Positions 16,704 through 25,353 of a DNA stretch of 64,000 nt are shown piece by piece. The first letter of the stretch is position 1, and each line of letters begins with the position of its first letter. The stretch is from positions 186,001-250,000 of the forward strand of contig BPHV01000003.1 of NCBI GenBank assembly GCA_026003755.1, read 5' to 3'. Source of the stretch: Candidatus Roseilinea sp. GTDB taxonomy: Bacteria; Chloroflexota; Anaerolineae; J036; Brachytrichaceae. Both the position numbers and the translations under genes were made by a program. The notes below the pieces were generated by a model that was not told the origin of the DNA, did no database searches, and was given only the letters and a program-made list of their open reading frames with translations.

Positions 16704-17237
16704 ATGTCCACCGAACTGACCGCCGGCATCAAGCGCGTGTTGTTCACCGAGTCGCAGATCGCTGCGCGCGTGGCCGAGCTTGGCGCGCAAATCTCGCGCG
16801 ACTACGCCGGCAAGGACCTGTTGCTCGTAGGCATCCTGCGCGGCGGCGTGGTCTTCCTGGCCGACCTCATGCGCCGCATCACCATCCCCTGCAGCCTGGA
16901 CTTCATGGCCGTCGCGTCATACGGCGTCGGCGCGCGCGAGTCCAACCGCTCGCCGCGCATCATGCTCGACCTGCGCGAAGACATCCTCGGCCGCAACGTC
17001 TTGTTGATCGAAGACATCGTGGACAGCGGCTATACCTTCGACCACCTGCTGCAACTGTTGCGCACGCGCGAGCCGGCGTCGCTCAAAGTGTGCGCGCTGC
17101 TGAACAAGCCGGCCCGTCGAGAGGTGCAAGTGCCCATTGACTACCTCGGTTTCGAGATCCCCAACGTATATGTGTGTGGCTACGGCATTGACGCCGATGA
17201 GCGCTATCGCAACCTGCCCTACATTGCGGCGGTGTAG
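16704..17237 (+). CDS. hpt: Hypoxanthine phosphoribosyltransferase
   Basis: Type I phosphoribosyltransferase converting hypoxanthine/guanine and PRPP to IMP/GMP. The 177-residue protein has the PRPP-binding motif LLIEDIVDSGYTFDHLL, the N-terminal LLVGILRGGVVFLADL, the flexible-loop SYG in VASYGVGARESN, and C-terminal DYLGFEIPNVYVCGYGID. All are typical of bacterial HPRT. It follows tdk by 3 nt and is probably co-transcribed with it. Confidence 0.95.
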   Translation: MSTELTAGIKRVLFTESQIAARVAELGAQISRDYAGKDLLLVGILRGGVVFLADLMRRITIPCSLDFMAVASYGVGARESNRSPRIMLDLREDILGRNVLLIEDIVDSGYTFDHLLQLLRTREPASLKVCALLNKPARREVQVPIDYLGFEIPNVYVCGYGIDADERYRNLPYIAAV

Positions 17238-17332
17238 CTCAACTCGGCGCGCATCGCGCCCGCGCCAACCGCACCACATACCGCTCGACGGGGGCCTGGC
17301 TGAGGTCGGCAGTTTGCGCGCGCGCGCCGCAT

Positions 17333-17956
17333 TCACAGGCGCTGCCGGCCTTCCAATGCGCGTCTCAGTGTGATCTCGTCGGCGTATTCCAAGTCGCCGC
17401 CCGCCGGCAAGCCGCGCGCCAAGCGCGTTATGCTCACCTCCAGGCCGGCCAACTTGCGCTGAATGAACGATGCCGTCATCTCGCCCTCGACGGTAGGGTT
17501 GGTGGCGAGGATGACCTCGCGCACCGGTTGGCCGGCCTCCGCCGATCGGCGAATGCGACCGACCAGCTCCTCGATGCGTAAGTCGTCGGGGCCGACGCCG
17601 TTGATCGGCGAGATCACGCCGTGTAAGACGTGATAGGTGCCGTGATAGACCCGCGAGCGCTCGATGGCAGCGACGTCGAGCGGTTCTTCCACCACGCAGA
17701 TCACGCCGGGGTCGCGCAATGGATCGGCGCAGATCGCGCAGGGGTCGTCCTCGGTGATGTTGAAGCAAACCGAGCACAGCCGCGTGCGCGCCTTCAGATC
17801 GCGCAATGCCTCGGCCAACGTCAGCGACGTTTCGGCAGGCGCGCGCAACAAGAAAAACGCCAGCCGCGACGCCGACTTCGGGCCAATGCCCGGGAGCTGG
17901 GTGAGCGCGTCAATCAGGCGCGTGACCGATGGTGGAAGCGTTGGATTGGGCGACAT
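17333..17956 (-). CDS. recR: Recombination mediator protein RecR
   Basis: RecFOR-pathway protein that loads RecA at gapped DNA. The 207-residue protein has the helix-hairpin-helix LPGIGPKSASRLAFFLL, the Cys4 zinc finger CSVCFNITEDDPCAIC (all four Cys present), and the Toprim domain with CVVEEPLDVAAIE, YHVLHGVISPINGVGPDDL and LATNPTVEGEMTA. Length is normal. It follows a YbaB/EbfC-family gene and dnaX on the same strand, the widespread dnaX-ybaB-recR arrangement. Confidence 0.97.
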   Translation of the reverse strand: MSPNPTLPPSVTRLIDALTQLPGIGPKSASRLAFFLLRAPAETSLTLAEALRDLKARTRLCSVCFNITEDDPCAICADPLRDPGVICVVEEPLDVAAIERSRVYHGTYHVLHGVISPINGVGPDDLRIEELVGRIRRSAEAGQPVREVILATNPTVEGEMTASFIQRKLAGLEVSITRLARGLPAGGDLEYADEITLRRALEGRQRL

Positions 17957-17977
17957 CGAACGTCCTGCCCGGTCAGG

Positions 17978-18346
17978 TCAGAACAAGCCGGGCAGTTCAA
18001 TGCCGCCGGTCACGGCCTCCAGCCGCCGCGCGGAATGCGCCTGAGACGCCACAATCGCCTCGTTGATTGCCGCGACCAGCGTATCTTCGAGCATCGCAAT
18101 GTCGTTCGGGTCAATCAACGCCGGATCGAGCTTGATGCTTTGCACGCGCTGGTGCCCGGTGATTACAATGGTGACGGCGCCGCCGGCAGCGGTGACGTTG
18201 ATCAGCTCGGTCTCCAGCGCTGCCTGCGTGGCCGCCATCTCCTCCTGCATCTTCTTGATCTTCTCGAGCATGCCGGGTTGCAGCCCGGTGCCGGCGGCGG
18301 GTTGCGTGCCGCGCGGTATATAGTCACTTCGTCTTCCTTTGGCCAT
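17978..18346 (-). CDS. YbaB/EbfC family nucleoid-associated protein
   Basis: Small dimeric DNA-binding protein. The 122-residue sequence has a 25-residue Gly/Pro-containing N-terminal extension, then the helical MLEKIKKMQEEMAATQAALE and the strand/helix core ITGHQRVQSIKLDPALIDPNDIAMLEDTLVAAINEAI typical of the family. The C-terminus ends with a Gly/Leu-rich tail as in other members. It lies between dnaX and recR. Confidence 0.92.
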   Translation of the reverse strand: MAKGRRSDYIPRGTQPAAGTGLQPGMLEKIKKMQEEMAATQAALETELINVTAAGGAVTIVITGHQRVQSIKLDPALIDPNDIAMLEDTLVAAINEAIVASQAHSARRLEAVTGGIELPGLF

Positions 18347-18409
18347 AGATTCTCCCCTCTGTTGCGTCAGCTCTCAGCCGTCAGATCGGCTGCGAATCTC
18401 AAGCATCAC

Positions 18410-19990
18410 TCATCGTCTCACCATCCCGCCCATCCGTTGAGCTGCTTTCAAGACCGGGTCTTCCTCCGCGTCGAGGTCAACCTGGCGTTGCTGTAGGGAT
18501 ATGCGAATGTCGTACTGGCCGTTGAACATGCGGTTGAGCGTGGCGACCACGCTGGTCTTATTCTTCGGCTCCTGCAGCCGGATGAGCGGGATGTCGTGAT
18601 GGGCGTGCAAGTGCACCACGCCGCCCGCGACGGCATACAGGTCGCACGACCGCAGCAGCGCCGCAGCCGGCTTGTTCACCGCATTGACTTCGCGGATGAA
18701 CTGCTGCCACTGCGCCTTGAGCGCCTCGTAGGTGAGTTCGCCGCCCGGCTGGGCGGGTGCCGGGGGGGCGTCGGGTGCGGGCGGTGTTGTGGCCGGCGCA
18801 GGCCCTGGACCGGCGGGCGCTTGGGAGGCGGCGCGGCCCGCTTGCGTCACGCGCGTCGGTGGCGGCGGGACGGCTGCCGGCGTGCCCTCCGGTTCGACGA
18901 CGCAATCCAAATAGGCCATCTCCAGCGGCAACTGTGCGTCGGTCGCGCTGCGCATCTCGTTGATGGCTTCGCTGAAGGCGCGCACCGCGCGCTTCAACTG
19001 CGCCACGCTCAACTTCTCAGCTTGTGCGGCCAGCTCGACGCGTTCGGCCTCGCTCCGGCCATCTATGCCGTCCGTCAGCGCCGGCGCTTGCTGCGGTGTG
19101 CGGCTCACTTTCACTTGGATCAGCGCGCGCAGATGCTCGACCATCTGCCGGGCGATCTGTCGGGCGTCGGCGCCCTGATCCAGCGCGTTCTGGATGGCGT
19201 CGAAGCCGGCGCCGGGGTCGCGGGCGATTAACCCGTCCACCAACGCGCGCACGGTTGCCGCGTCGGTCGCGCCGAGCGCCTCGCGCACATCCGCCGCCGA
19301 AATGCGCATGGTGCTGGACGAAGCAAGCTGATCGAGCAAACTGACCGCGTCGCGCAGCGAGCCGGCCGCGTGGCGCGCGATCAGCCGCAGCGCGTGGTCA
19401 TCCGCCTCGATGCCTTCGGCCTCGCAGAGCTGGCGCAGGCGCGCGACGATCTTGTCAATCGGCACGCGGCGGAAGTTGAAGCGCTGGCAACGGGAAAGCA
19501 CCGTCGCCGGAATCTTCTGCGGGTCGGTGGTCGCCAGGATGAAGATCACATGCGGCGGCGGCTCTTCCAGCGTCTTGAGCAGCGCGTTGAACGCCGCCGT
19601 CGAGAGCATGTGCGCTTCGTCAATGATGTAGACCTTGTAGCGCAGCTCGCTGGGCTGAAAGCCGACGCGCTCGCGAATCTCGCGGATGTCGTCCACGCCG
19701 GTGTGCGAGGCCGCGTCAATCTCGATCACGTCGAGTGCGCGGCCTTCGGCGATCGCCTCCGCGATCTGCTTGGCGCGCGGCGCGTCCGGCTCGAGGCCGG
19801 CGATGTTGACCTCCTTGGCGAAGATGCGCGCGCTGGTGGTCTTGCCGCATCCGCGCGAACCGACGAAAAGGTAGGCATGACCGATCCGCCCGCTTGCGAC
19901 TTGGTTCTTGAGGGTGGTTGTGACATGTTCCTGGCCGACGACTTCATCGAAGGTCTTCGGTCGCCATTTGCGATACAGCGCCTCTGCCAC
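18410..19990 (-). CDS. dnaX: DNA polymerase III subunit gamma/tau
   Basis: Clamp-loader ATPase of the replicative polymerase. Starting at GTG 19990 the 526-residue protein begins MAEALYRKWRPKTFDEVVGQ. It has Walker A GSRGCGKTTSA, Walker B IIDEAHMLS, the SRC motif LSRCQRFNFRR, a Pro/Ala-rich linker, and a tau-like C-terminal domain (LTYEALKAQWQQFIREV). The Cys4 zinc module usually found between Walker A and the AEGRALDVIEIDAAS block is missing: that segment reads EVNIAGLEPDAPRAKQIAEA. No -1 slippery heptamer was noticed. An upstream extension to 20407 is non-coding in character and overlaps the neighbouring gene. Confidence 0.95.
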   Translation of the reverse strand: MAEALYRKWRPKTFDEVVGQEHVTTTLKNQVASGRIGHAYLFVGSRGCGKTTSARIFAKEVNIAGLEPDAPRAKQIAEAIAEGRALDVIEIDAASHTGVDDIREIRERVGFQPSELRYKVYIIDEAHMLSTAAFNALLKTLEEPPPHVIFILATTDPQKIPATVLSRCQRFNFRRVPIDKIVARLRQLCEAEGIEADDHALRLIARHAAGSLRDAVSLLDQLASSSTMRISAADVREALGATDAATVRALVDGLIARDPGAGFDAIQNALDQGADARQIARQMVEHLRALIQVKVSRTPQQAPALTDGIDGRSEAERVELAAQAEKLSVAQLKRAVRAFSEAINEMRSATDAQLPLEMAYLDCVVEPEGTPAAVPPPPTRVTQAGRAASQAPAGPGPAPATTPPAPDAPPAPAQPGGELTYEALKAQWQQFIREVNAVNKPAAALLRSCDLYAVAGGVVHLHAHHDIPLIRLQEPKNKTSVVATLNRMFNGQYDIRISLQQRQVDLDAEEDPVLKAAQRMGGMVRR

Positions 19991-19996
19991 GCCGGC

Positions 19997-20002
19997 AGTG
20001 TA
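19997..20002 (-). promoter_or_regulatory. -10 box TACACT before dnaX
   Basis: TACACT lies 6 nt upstream of the dnaX GTG, with no ribosome site between. Its position supports the start at 19990 and a leaderless transcript. Confidence 0.45.
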
Positions 20003-20091
20003 CCACGGCGCACGCGATGGCGGCGGGTTGACTGTCGGCAACGAGCGGGCCCGGGCGCAGTGGTCGGCGACGGATGGGCGATGCGGACTGC

Positions 20092-21549
20092 TCAACCCTC
20101 GCCGCGCGCCAGCCGATGCGCCAAGGCCAAGGCGTCCTCGCGCGTGACGAGCTCGCCGATCATCTGCGCTTCGCGCACGGCCTCTAGGATCTCGCCGACG
20201 CGCGGCCCGGGCTTGACGCCGAGCGCAATCACGTCCCTTCCGTTGAGCAGCGGCGCCGGGGCGACCGAGCGCTCGAAGCGCGCGTAGTATTCGCCCAGCA
20301 GTCGTCGGGCAATTTCGACGCTCGGCGCGCAATCCTCGGCGGCAGTCTGCGGTCCGCGTTTGCCCACACAGTCGGCAATGGCGAACAGCGCCAGCTCCGG
20401 CGCGCAATCGCCGACGTCGCGGAAGAAGCGATACAGGGTGCGCAGCGTAGGTGCATGCGCTTGCTGCGCCATGAAGTTTGCCCGCATGTGATGACGAACG
20501 ATCGTGCGCACGCGAGCGACTTCGTCGCCGCTGAACCGCAACGCGCGGGCGCGCGCGGCCGCTAATGTGGCGCCGGTCGTTTCATGGCCGTAGAAGTGCG
20601 CGCGGCCGTCCTCGCCGATCGAGCGCGTCGCCGGCTTGCCGCAATCGTGCAGCATCGCTGCAAAACGGAAGACCGCGGCGCGCGTGTGGTGCTCGGCCGT
20701 GATGGCGCCGAAATGTTCGGCCAACCGCTCGAACCGCACGTCGCCCATCCCGAGCGCCCAATCCTCCAGCAGGTGATCGAGCGCCTCCATCACCACCCAG
20801 GTGTGCTGCAGCACCGTGAAGCGATGAGGCGCCGGCTGATCGCATGCGCGCATCGGCTCGACTTCGGGCACGATCGGGACGAGCAAATTGAGATCATCCA
20901 GCCTCTGCACGGCGCGCCCGGCATCGCGCAGGTTCAGAATGGCCATGAGTTCATCGCGCAGCCGCTCGGCGCTGGGCCGGCCGAGCATCCGGCCGGCGGC
21001 GCGCACCTGCGCCAGCGTCGCCGGCTCGATGCGCATGCCTAATGCAAATGACAAGCGCACGGCGCGCAACGCGCGCACTGGATCATCGGCCATGGCGTGT
21101 TCATTCGCGGCGCGGATCACGCGCGCATCCAGGTCGGCCAACCCGTTGGCCTCGTCCACCAGTGCGCCGTCGTCTAAGTTCACCGCAATGGCGTTGATGG
21201 TGAAGTCGCGCGCGAAGGCATCGGCGCGCCAGTCCGGGCCGCGACATGCGGCGAAGTCCATCGTCATGCCGCCCGTTGGCGTTCGCTCGCGCACCAGCAC
21301 GCGCGCCGTTCCGCGATCGGCGTCGAGCACGTAGAACGACGCGTTCAGGGCGTTCGCCACGGCGCGCCCTAACGCCGCCGCATCGCCCTGAACGGCGAAG
21401 TCCAGATCGCGCGGCAACGGCTGACCGAGCAACGCGTCGCGCACCGCTCCCCCTACCAGCAAGGTAGGCGCGCCCCGCGCGCGCGCGAGTTCGCGCACGA
21501 CCTGCACCTCGGGCCGGCCGACAAGCGCCCGCAACGCATCGAAGTTCAT
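20092..21549 (-). CDS. CCA-adding enzyme / poly(A) polymerase family nucleotidyltransferase with HD domain
   Basis: Class II nucleotidyltransferase, probably tRNA 3'-end maturation. Starting at ATG 21549 (MNFDALRALVGRPE) the protein has 485 residues. Key motifs are LLVGGAVRDALLGQPLPRDLDF with the metal-binding DLD, ARDFTINAIAV, an RNA-binding head block ADDPVRALRAVR, and a C-terminal HD phosphohydrolase domain (AMLHDCGKP). It does not show whether the enzyme adds CCA, only A, or only CC. The start overlaps the stop of the upstream lipoprotein gene by 4 nt. Confidence 0.9.
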   Translation of the reverse strand: MNFDALRALVGRPEVQVVRELARARGAPTLLVGGAVRDALLGQPLPRDLDFAVQGDAAALGRAVANALNASFYVLDADRGTARVLVRERTPTGGMTMDFAACRGPDWRADAFARDFTINAIAVNLDDGALVDEANGLADLDARVIRAANEHAMADDPVRALRAVRLSFALGMRIEPATLAQVRAAGRMLGRPSAERLRDELMAILNLRDAGRAVQRLDDLNLLVPIVPEVEPMRACDQPAPHRFTVLQHTWVVMEALDHLLEDWALGMGDVRFERLAEHFGAITAEHHTRAAVFRFAAMLHDCGKPATRSIGEDGRAHFYGHETTGATLAAARARALRFSGDEVARVRTIVRHHMRANFMAQQAHAPTLRTLYRFFRDVGDCAPELALFAIADCVGKRGPQTAAEDCAPSVEIARRLLGEYYARFERSVAPAPLLNGRDVIALGVKPGPRVGEILEAVREAQMIGELVTREDALALAHRLARGEG

Positions 21550-22406
21550 TGGAACGTAGCGTAGCCTAGGGATTCGATGAGCGCCTTGCCCCGCGGGCCA
21601 AGCGCCCAAGCGACGAAATTGCGCAACTCGCCCTGCGGCTCATGTAGGCTAACCAGGTTGAGTGTGCGCACCAGCGGATATTCGCCGCTCCTCAGTTTAT
21701 CGGACGTCAACGGAACACCGTCCAGGGCGAGCGCCTTCACGTGGACGTTAAGGCCGGCCGCGCCGCTGCGTCGTCCCAGCGCGCGGGCCGATGGCGCGTA
21801 GCCGATCGCGCCGGGCCGGAGGGTGACGAAATTCAGCATCGTCTCGACCGAAGGCATCACCCGCGCGTCGAGCGTCAGGCGCTGATCGCCCATCACCACG
21901 CGGTCGAAGACCACCCGCGCGCCGTCACCCGCTTCGCGCACGGCTACCTCAATGTCGCCGAGTGCATCCTGGCCGTAATCCGCCCATGTGTTACGTGCCC
22001 CGGCGAAGATGTCGCGCAAGTCGTTCAGCGTCAGCCCGTCAATCGGGTTATCGGCGTGCACGATCACGGCTACGCCATCGAGGGCGAGATCGGCCAGCCA
22101 CCACTTCAAGCCTCCGGGCGCCGGCGGCACAAGCGAGGTTGCGCCCAGCAGCACCTGGCCGGAGCGCAGCCGCTCGGCCACGCGATCCGGCGCGCCCTGC
22201 TCAATCGTGAACCGCGCATACGGGTTCACGGACTCCACGTAGGCGTCGGTCAGTCCGCGCACGAGCGGGTAGGTCGCGCCGTCGGCGATCAAGCGATAGT
22301 GCTCGGCCACCGGCGTCGGTGGGGGAGGCTCGGCCCGCGCGCACCCGGCGAACAGCGCACACGCCGCCAGCGCCATCGCGCGCGGCCGGCTCGACCAACG
22401 CATCAT
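21546..22406 (-). CDS. Periplasmic substrate-binding lipoprotein (PstS-like fold)
   Basis: A 286-residue exported protein with a signal peptide ending in the lipobox LFAGC (Cys near residue 22). The body has features of PstS/ModA-type phosphate or oxyanion binding domains: GATYPLVRGLTDAYVES, then LTLNDLRDIFAGARNTWADYG and GAIGYAPSARALG. No permease or ATPase genes are adjacent, so transport is unproven and the ligand is unknown. It is translationally coupled to both the M28 peptidase upstream and the nucleotidyltransferase downstream. Confidence 0.75.
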   Translation of the reverse strand: MMRWSSRPRAMALAACALFAGCARAEPPPPTPVAEHYRLIADGATYPLVRGLTDAYVESVNPYARFTIEQGAPDRVAERLRSGQVLLGATSLVPPAPGGLKWWLADLALDGVAVIVHADNPIDGLTLNDLRDIFAGARNTWADYGQDALGDIEVAVREAGDGARVVFDRVVMGDQRLTLDARVMPSVETMLNFVTLRPGAIGYAPSARALGRRSGAAGLNVHVKALALDGVPLTSDKLRSGEYPLVRTLNLVSLHEPQGELRNFVAWALGPRGKALIESLGYATFQ

Positions 22407-23590
22407 GCGCCATCCTCCGCATCGATCGCCTGTAAAAGGCGCCAGGCGAATTCCGTCGTGCGCTCGAGCGTCCCCTCGTCAAGATTGTCAATCACATCGC
22501 TGAGCGTGTGCCAATTGGGCAAGTCGCCCTCTGGCGTCAGCCCGATCAAGCCCAGTGGGCGCAAGCCATACTTTGCTCCGACAGATAGCTCACTGTATGC
22601 TCGAGCGAAATCACGCACCCGTACGCTCAGTTCCGGCTGTGCATCGGCGACGCGCTGCGCCATCTGCACCAGATGCGGATCGCACACGACGCGTCGCAGG
22701 AACTGCTCGCTGCGCACAACGGTGGGACCCAAATTGCAGCCTCGTAGGCCGCCGACATGATCTATGACGAGATGAACGGCGCCCTGCAGGTCCTGGCGTC
22801 GCGCGCGGATGAGCGCCTCCGCGCCGTATGCGCCAACTTCTTTGCAACCGGTAAAGGCCACAATCACGGCGCGATGCCGGAGCGGATGATGCGCCAGACG
22901 CTCGGCGAGGGCAAGCGCAACGGCTACACCGCTGGCGTTGTCGTTGGCGCCCTTGGTCAACGGTGAAGTTGCGGCCTGGATCATGAGCAGGAAGATGACC
23001 GCGACCAGCGCGCCAGGCGCGAGCGCCAGCTCACGCAGCGCGCGTGCGGGCGAGAAGATGCCAACGGCGAAGATGACGACGAGCGCGGCGAGGCAACCCA
23101 AGCCGGCCGGCATCATAATGCGGAAGACGCGGCGCCAAGCGGGTGAGCTGAATAGCAGCGGCGCGCAATGCGTATCGAGGTGCGCCGTGATCAGGATGGG
23201 CGGTCGCTGCTCACCCGGTCCTGCGGCGGGGATGGTCGCCAACACATTCTGGCTCCAGCCGGTCGGAATGACCCAGCGGAGTGGATTATCGTTAAAAGTC
23301 AGTTCGAGCAACACAGCGCCAAGCGCGGTCGCGGCAAGCACAAACGCGGCAGCGGCGCCAACCGGCTGCGGCTGCCAGAAGAGGAGCACGCCCAGCAAGG
23401 TCGCGCCCGTGACCACCATGAAGGGGGCGTAGGCGGATGTCGCGCTGAGCACGGGCTGTCGTTCCGGCTGCAGCCCCCACCCGCTGAGGCGCTCTTGGAC
23501 GTAGCCAGCCGCTTGAGCTTCGCCCTCGGTCGCGCTTCCGCGCGGGCCGATGTCTTCGGAGAGATGACGGATATGCCCCAAGAGCGACAT
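22403..23590 (-). CDS. M28-family metallopeptidase with embedded membrane helices
   Basis: Zinc aminopeptidase-like protein. Starting at ATG 23590 (MSLLGHIRHLSEDIGPRGS) it has 395 residues. The first zinc motif is ILITAHLDTH, the bridging Asp lies in GANDNASGVA, and TGCKEVGAYGAEAL carries the catalytic Glu region. Four hydrophobic segments are inserted: two before the first metal motif and two between it and the bridging Asp. The catalytic domain is therefore membrane-anchored rather than a soluble secreted M28. The canonical CEEQG-type block reads CKEVG, with one Glu replaced by Lys. Confidence 0.82.
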   Translation of the reverse strand: MSLLGHIRHLSEDIGPRGSATEGEAQAAGYVQERLSGWGLQPERQPVLSATSAYAPFMVVTGATLLGVLLFWQPQPVGAAAAFVLAATALGAVLLELTFNDNPLRWVIPTGWSQNVLATIPAAGPGEQRPPILITAHLDTHCAPLLFSSPAWRRVFRIMMPAGLGCLAALVVIFAVGIFSPARALRELALAPGALVAVIFLLMIQAATSPLTKGANDNASGVAVALALAERLAHHPLRHRAVIVAFTGCKEVGAYGAEALIRARRQDLQGAVHLVIDHVGGLRGCNLGPTVVRSEQFLRRVVCDPHLVQMAQRVADAQPELSVRVRDFARAYSELSVGAKYGLRPLGLIGLTPEGDLPNWHTLSDVIDNLDEGTLERTTEFAWRLLQAIDAEDGA

Positions 23591-23597
23591 GCGCGGC

Positions 23598-23603
23598 ATT
23601 GTA
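23598..23603 (-). promoter_or_regulatory. -10 box TACAAT, 7 nt before the M28 start
   Basis: TACAAT lies exactly 7 nt upstream of the ATG at 23590, supporting that start and a leaderless mRNA. No clear -35 is visible. Confidence 0.5.
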
Positions 23604-23614
23604 GCAAGCCACAC

Positions 23615-23963
23615 TCACCGGCGGATGACTCGGGCGTATTGTGAATTTCCGAAAGGAGGGGCGCACTTCTTACGTCGAAGGCTTCTAGAGCGGGAGAGGC
23701 CCGGCTGAAACGCGGCGATCATCCGCTGCGGGTTGGCGCCCCAGTTTCTGTGGGCGATCGTGCTGGATGTGTAGGGGAAGTGGGGAGGAGACGTCCAGGG
23801 TCAAGGGCAAGAATGCGTTACAGATGTGCGCGAGCATCAGGGCGGGCCTTCCTCTTCTCCTCCTTTTAGTCAGAGAGCCAGCTTTCGATGTAGCTGGCTC
23901 TCACTCACGCTCTTCGAAAGTTCAGACCACCTGGGGCCGTCTGAACTGTTGGCGCTGATTGGT
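23615..23963. repeat. Intergenic region with two consecutive inverted repeats
   Basis: This 349-nt gap has no convincing gene. It contains two hairpins downstream of the cupredoxin gene. The first is an 11-bp perfect stem (23873-23883 with 23892-23902, loop TTCGATGT). The second is a 9-bp stem (23919-23927 with 23939-23947). Neither is followed by a strong T-tract on the minus strand, so they are more likely a structured 3' end than a classical terminator. Confidence 0.7.
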
Positions 23964-24476
23964 CTACTTGACGATGAACTTGCCGCGCATGAGGGTGGCG
24001 TGACCGGGGAAGGTGCATACGAAATCGTATGTGCCAGGCGCCGGTGCGTCAAACGTCACCGAGACCGTCTCCCCTTCTTTGGCCAACTTAGTGTGGGCGA
24101 TCACGCGATTGTCGTTCGGCTTGAGGTAATCGTTCGCCTCGCCGGCGGCAATCCCGTCCGCTGCGACCGCGTCAATCGTGCCCGGCCGCACCAGCACCCA
24201 GTTGTGATACACCCCTGAGCCAGGTGAAGCGTTGTTCTTAAAGTTCAACGTGACTTTCGACCCAGCCGGCACCTCGAACGAGGTCTTATCGTATTCGAGA
24301 GCATCTCCCTTCGAGCCGATCTCCAGCGTCACGGGGGCACCGCTCGCCGCTGACGCTTGGGTTGGCGCAGGTTCGCCACCGCCGCACGCCGCGACCAGTA
24401 CACCCCCCACGAACAAACTACCCGTGACTACTACCGTCCTCAAGAATCCTCGGCGTGAAATATGCGTTACCGTCAT
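23964..24476 (-). CDS. Auracyanin-like blue copper lipoprotein (cupredoxin)
   Basis: Membrane-anchored type-1 copper electron carrier. The 170-residue protein begins with SRRGFLRTVVV, a twin-arginine-like signal, and a lipobox LVAAC (C31). The cupredoxin fold carries the four expected copper ligands: H91 in GVYHNWVL, C154, H159 and M163 in CTFPGHATLM. The Asn-rich segment NFKNNASPGSGVYHNW and the 120-residue core match azurin/auracyanin, the mobile carriers of Chloroflexus-type electron transport. GAGGTC lies just before the ATG. The specific redox partner cannot be read from the sequence. Confidence 0.88.
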   Translation of the reverse strand: MTVTHISRRGFLRTVVVTGSLFVGGVLVAACGGGEPAPTQASAASGAPVTLEIGSKGDALEYDKTSFEVPAGSKVTLNFKNNASPGSGVYHNWVLVRPGTIDAVAADGIAAGEANDYLKPNDNRVIAHTKLAKEGETVSVTFDAPAPGTYDFVCTFPGHATLMRGKFIVK

Positions 24477-24573
24477 TTGGACCTCTTCAGTTATGCTTAA
24501 TTTAGGTGGAGTATATCATCAGTCCGGTGTTAGGCGGCTGCCAGTGACGACCTGCACTAAAATCATAGGATAA

Positions 24574-25206
24574 ATGGCAGGCGTGATCACCGCCTTGAAG
24601 GCGCAGCATGGTAAGGAACGCGTGAACGTCTACCTAGACGGCCGGTTTGCGTTTGGCCTGGCGCTAGTGCATGCGGTGTGGCTGAAAGTCGGCCAAACGT
24701 TAAGCGACGATGAAATCGCCGAACTTCGAGCCGCCGATGCGCTAGAGCAAACGCGCCTGCGCGCGCTGGACTTGATTGCCTATCGCCCGCGCAGCGTGCG
24801 CGAAGTGCAGCGCCGGCTGAAGCGCGCCGGCGCCGATGACGCAGCTATCGCAGCGGTCGTCGAGCGCTTGAAAGAGGCGGGCTTGCTGGACGACGACGCG
24901 TTCAGCCGGGCCTGGGTGGATAGCCGAATGCGTGTCAGCCCGCGCAGCAAGCGCATGATCGCCTGGGAGCTGCGCCGGAAGGGCGTGAGCAGCGCAGACA
25001 TTCAAGCGGCCGTAGAGGAGGTGGATGAGGAGGACGCCGCCTATCGCGCTGCCGTGAAACGCCTGCCCAAGCTTCGGGGCCTTGCGCCGCTGGAGCGCAA
25101 ACGTAAGTTGTACGACTATTTGGCGCGCAGGGGATTCGACTACGAGACGATCGAGCGCGCCGTGCAGCAGGTTGAGTCGTCGGCAAAGAGGGATGTTGAT
25201 CGTTGA
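24574..25206 (+). CDS. recX: Regulatory protein RecX
   Basis: Modulator of RecA filament activity. The 210-residue all-helical protein starts MAGVITALKAQHGKERVNVYLDGRFAFGL and contains the RecX repeats ALDLIAYRPRSVREVQRRLKRAG and LLDDDAFSRAWVDSRMRVSPRSKRMIAWELRRKGV. The N-terminal 70 residues form the small beta extension found in many RecX proteins. recA is not adjacent. TAAAAT at 24558-24563 lies 10 nt before the ATG and is a possible -10 element. Confidence 0.9.
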   Translation: MAGVITALKAQHGKERVNVYLDGRFAFGLALVHAVWLKVGQTLSDDEIAELRAADALEQTRLRALDLIAYRPRSVREVQRRLKRAGADDAAIAAVVERLKEAGLLDDDAFSRAWVDSRMRVSPRSKRMIAWELRRKGVSSADIQAAVEEVDEEDAAYRAAVKRLPKLRGLAPLERKRKLYDYLARRGFDYETIERAVQQVESSAKRDVDR

Positions 25207-25253
25207 GGCCATTTGTGCCAGATTCACGTTGATCGAGCGATCTGAGCATGGGA

Positions 25254-25283
25254 GATCATCCGTCAGAAAGATCATCCGTCAGA
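25254..25283. repeat. Direct repeat GATCATCCGTCAGA x2
   Basis: Two identical 14-nt copies at 25254-25267 and 25270-25283, offset 16 nt, lie in the recX-rny gap. They may be a regulator site or a slippage product. Confidence 0.6.
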
Positions 25284-25353
25284 GTTGATGCACACATGCT
25301 GAAAGAACTATCAACTCCTCGGCCCGACGGCTCGGTTCACAGCGAGAAGACAC

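Noticed and set aside
17238-17332. Small gene between hpt and recR
   Set aside because: Only 95 nt of GC-rich sequence between converging stop codons; no start with a ribosome site or recognisable protein.
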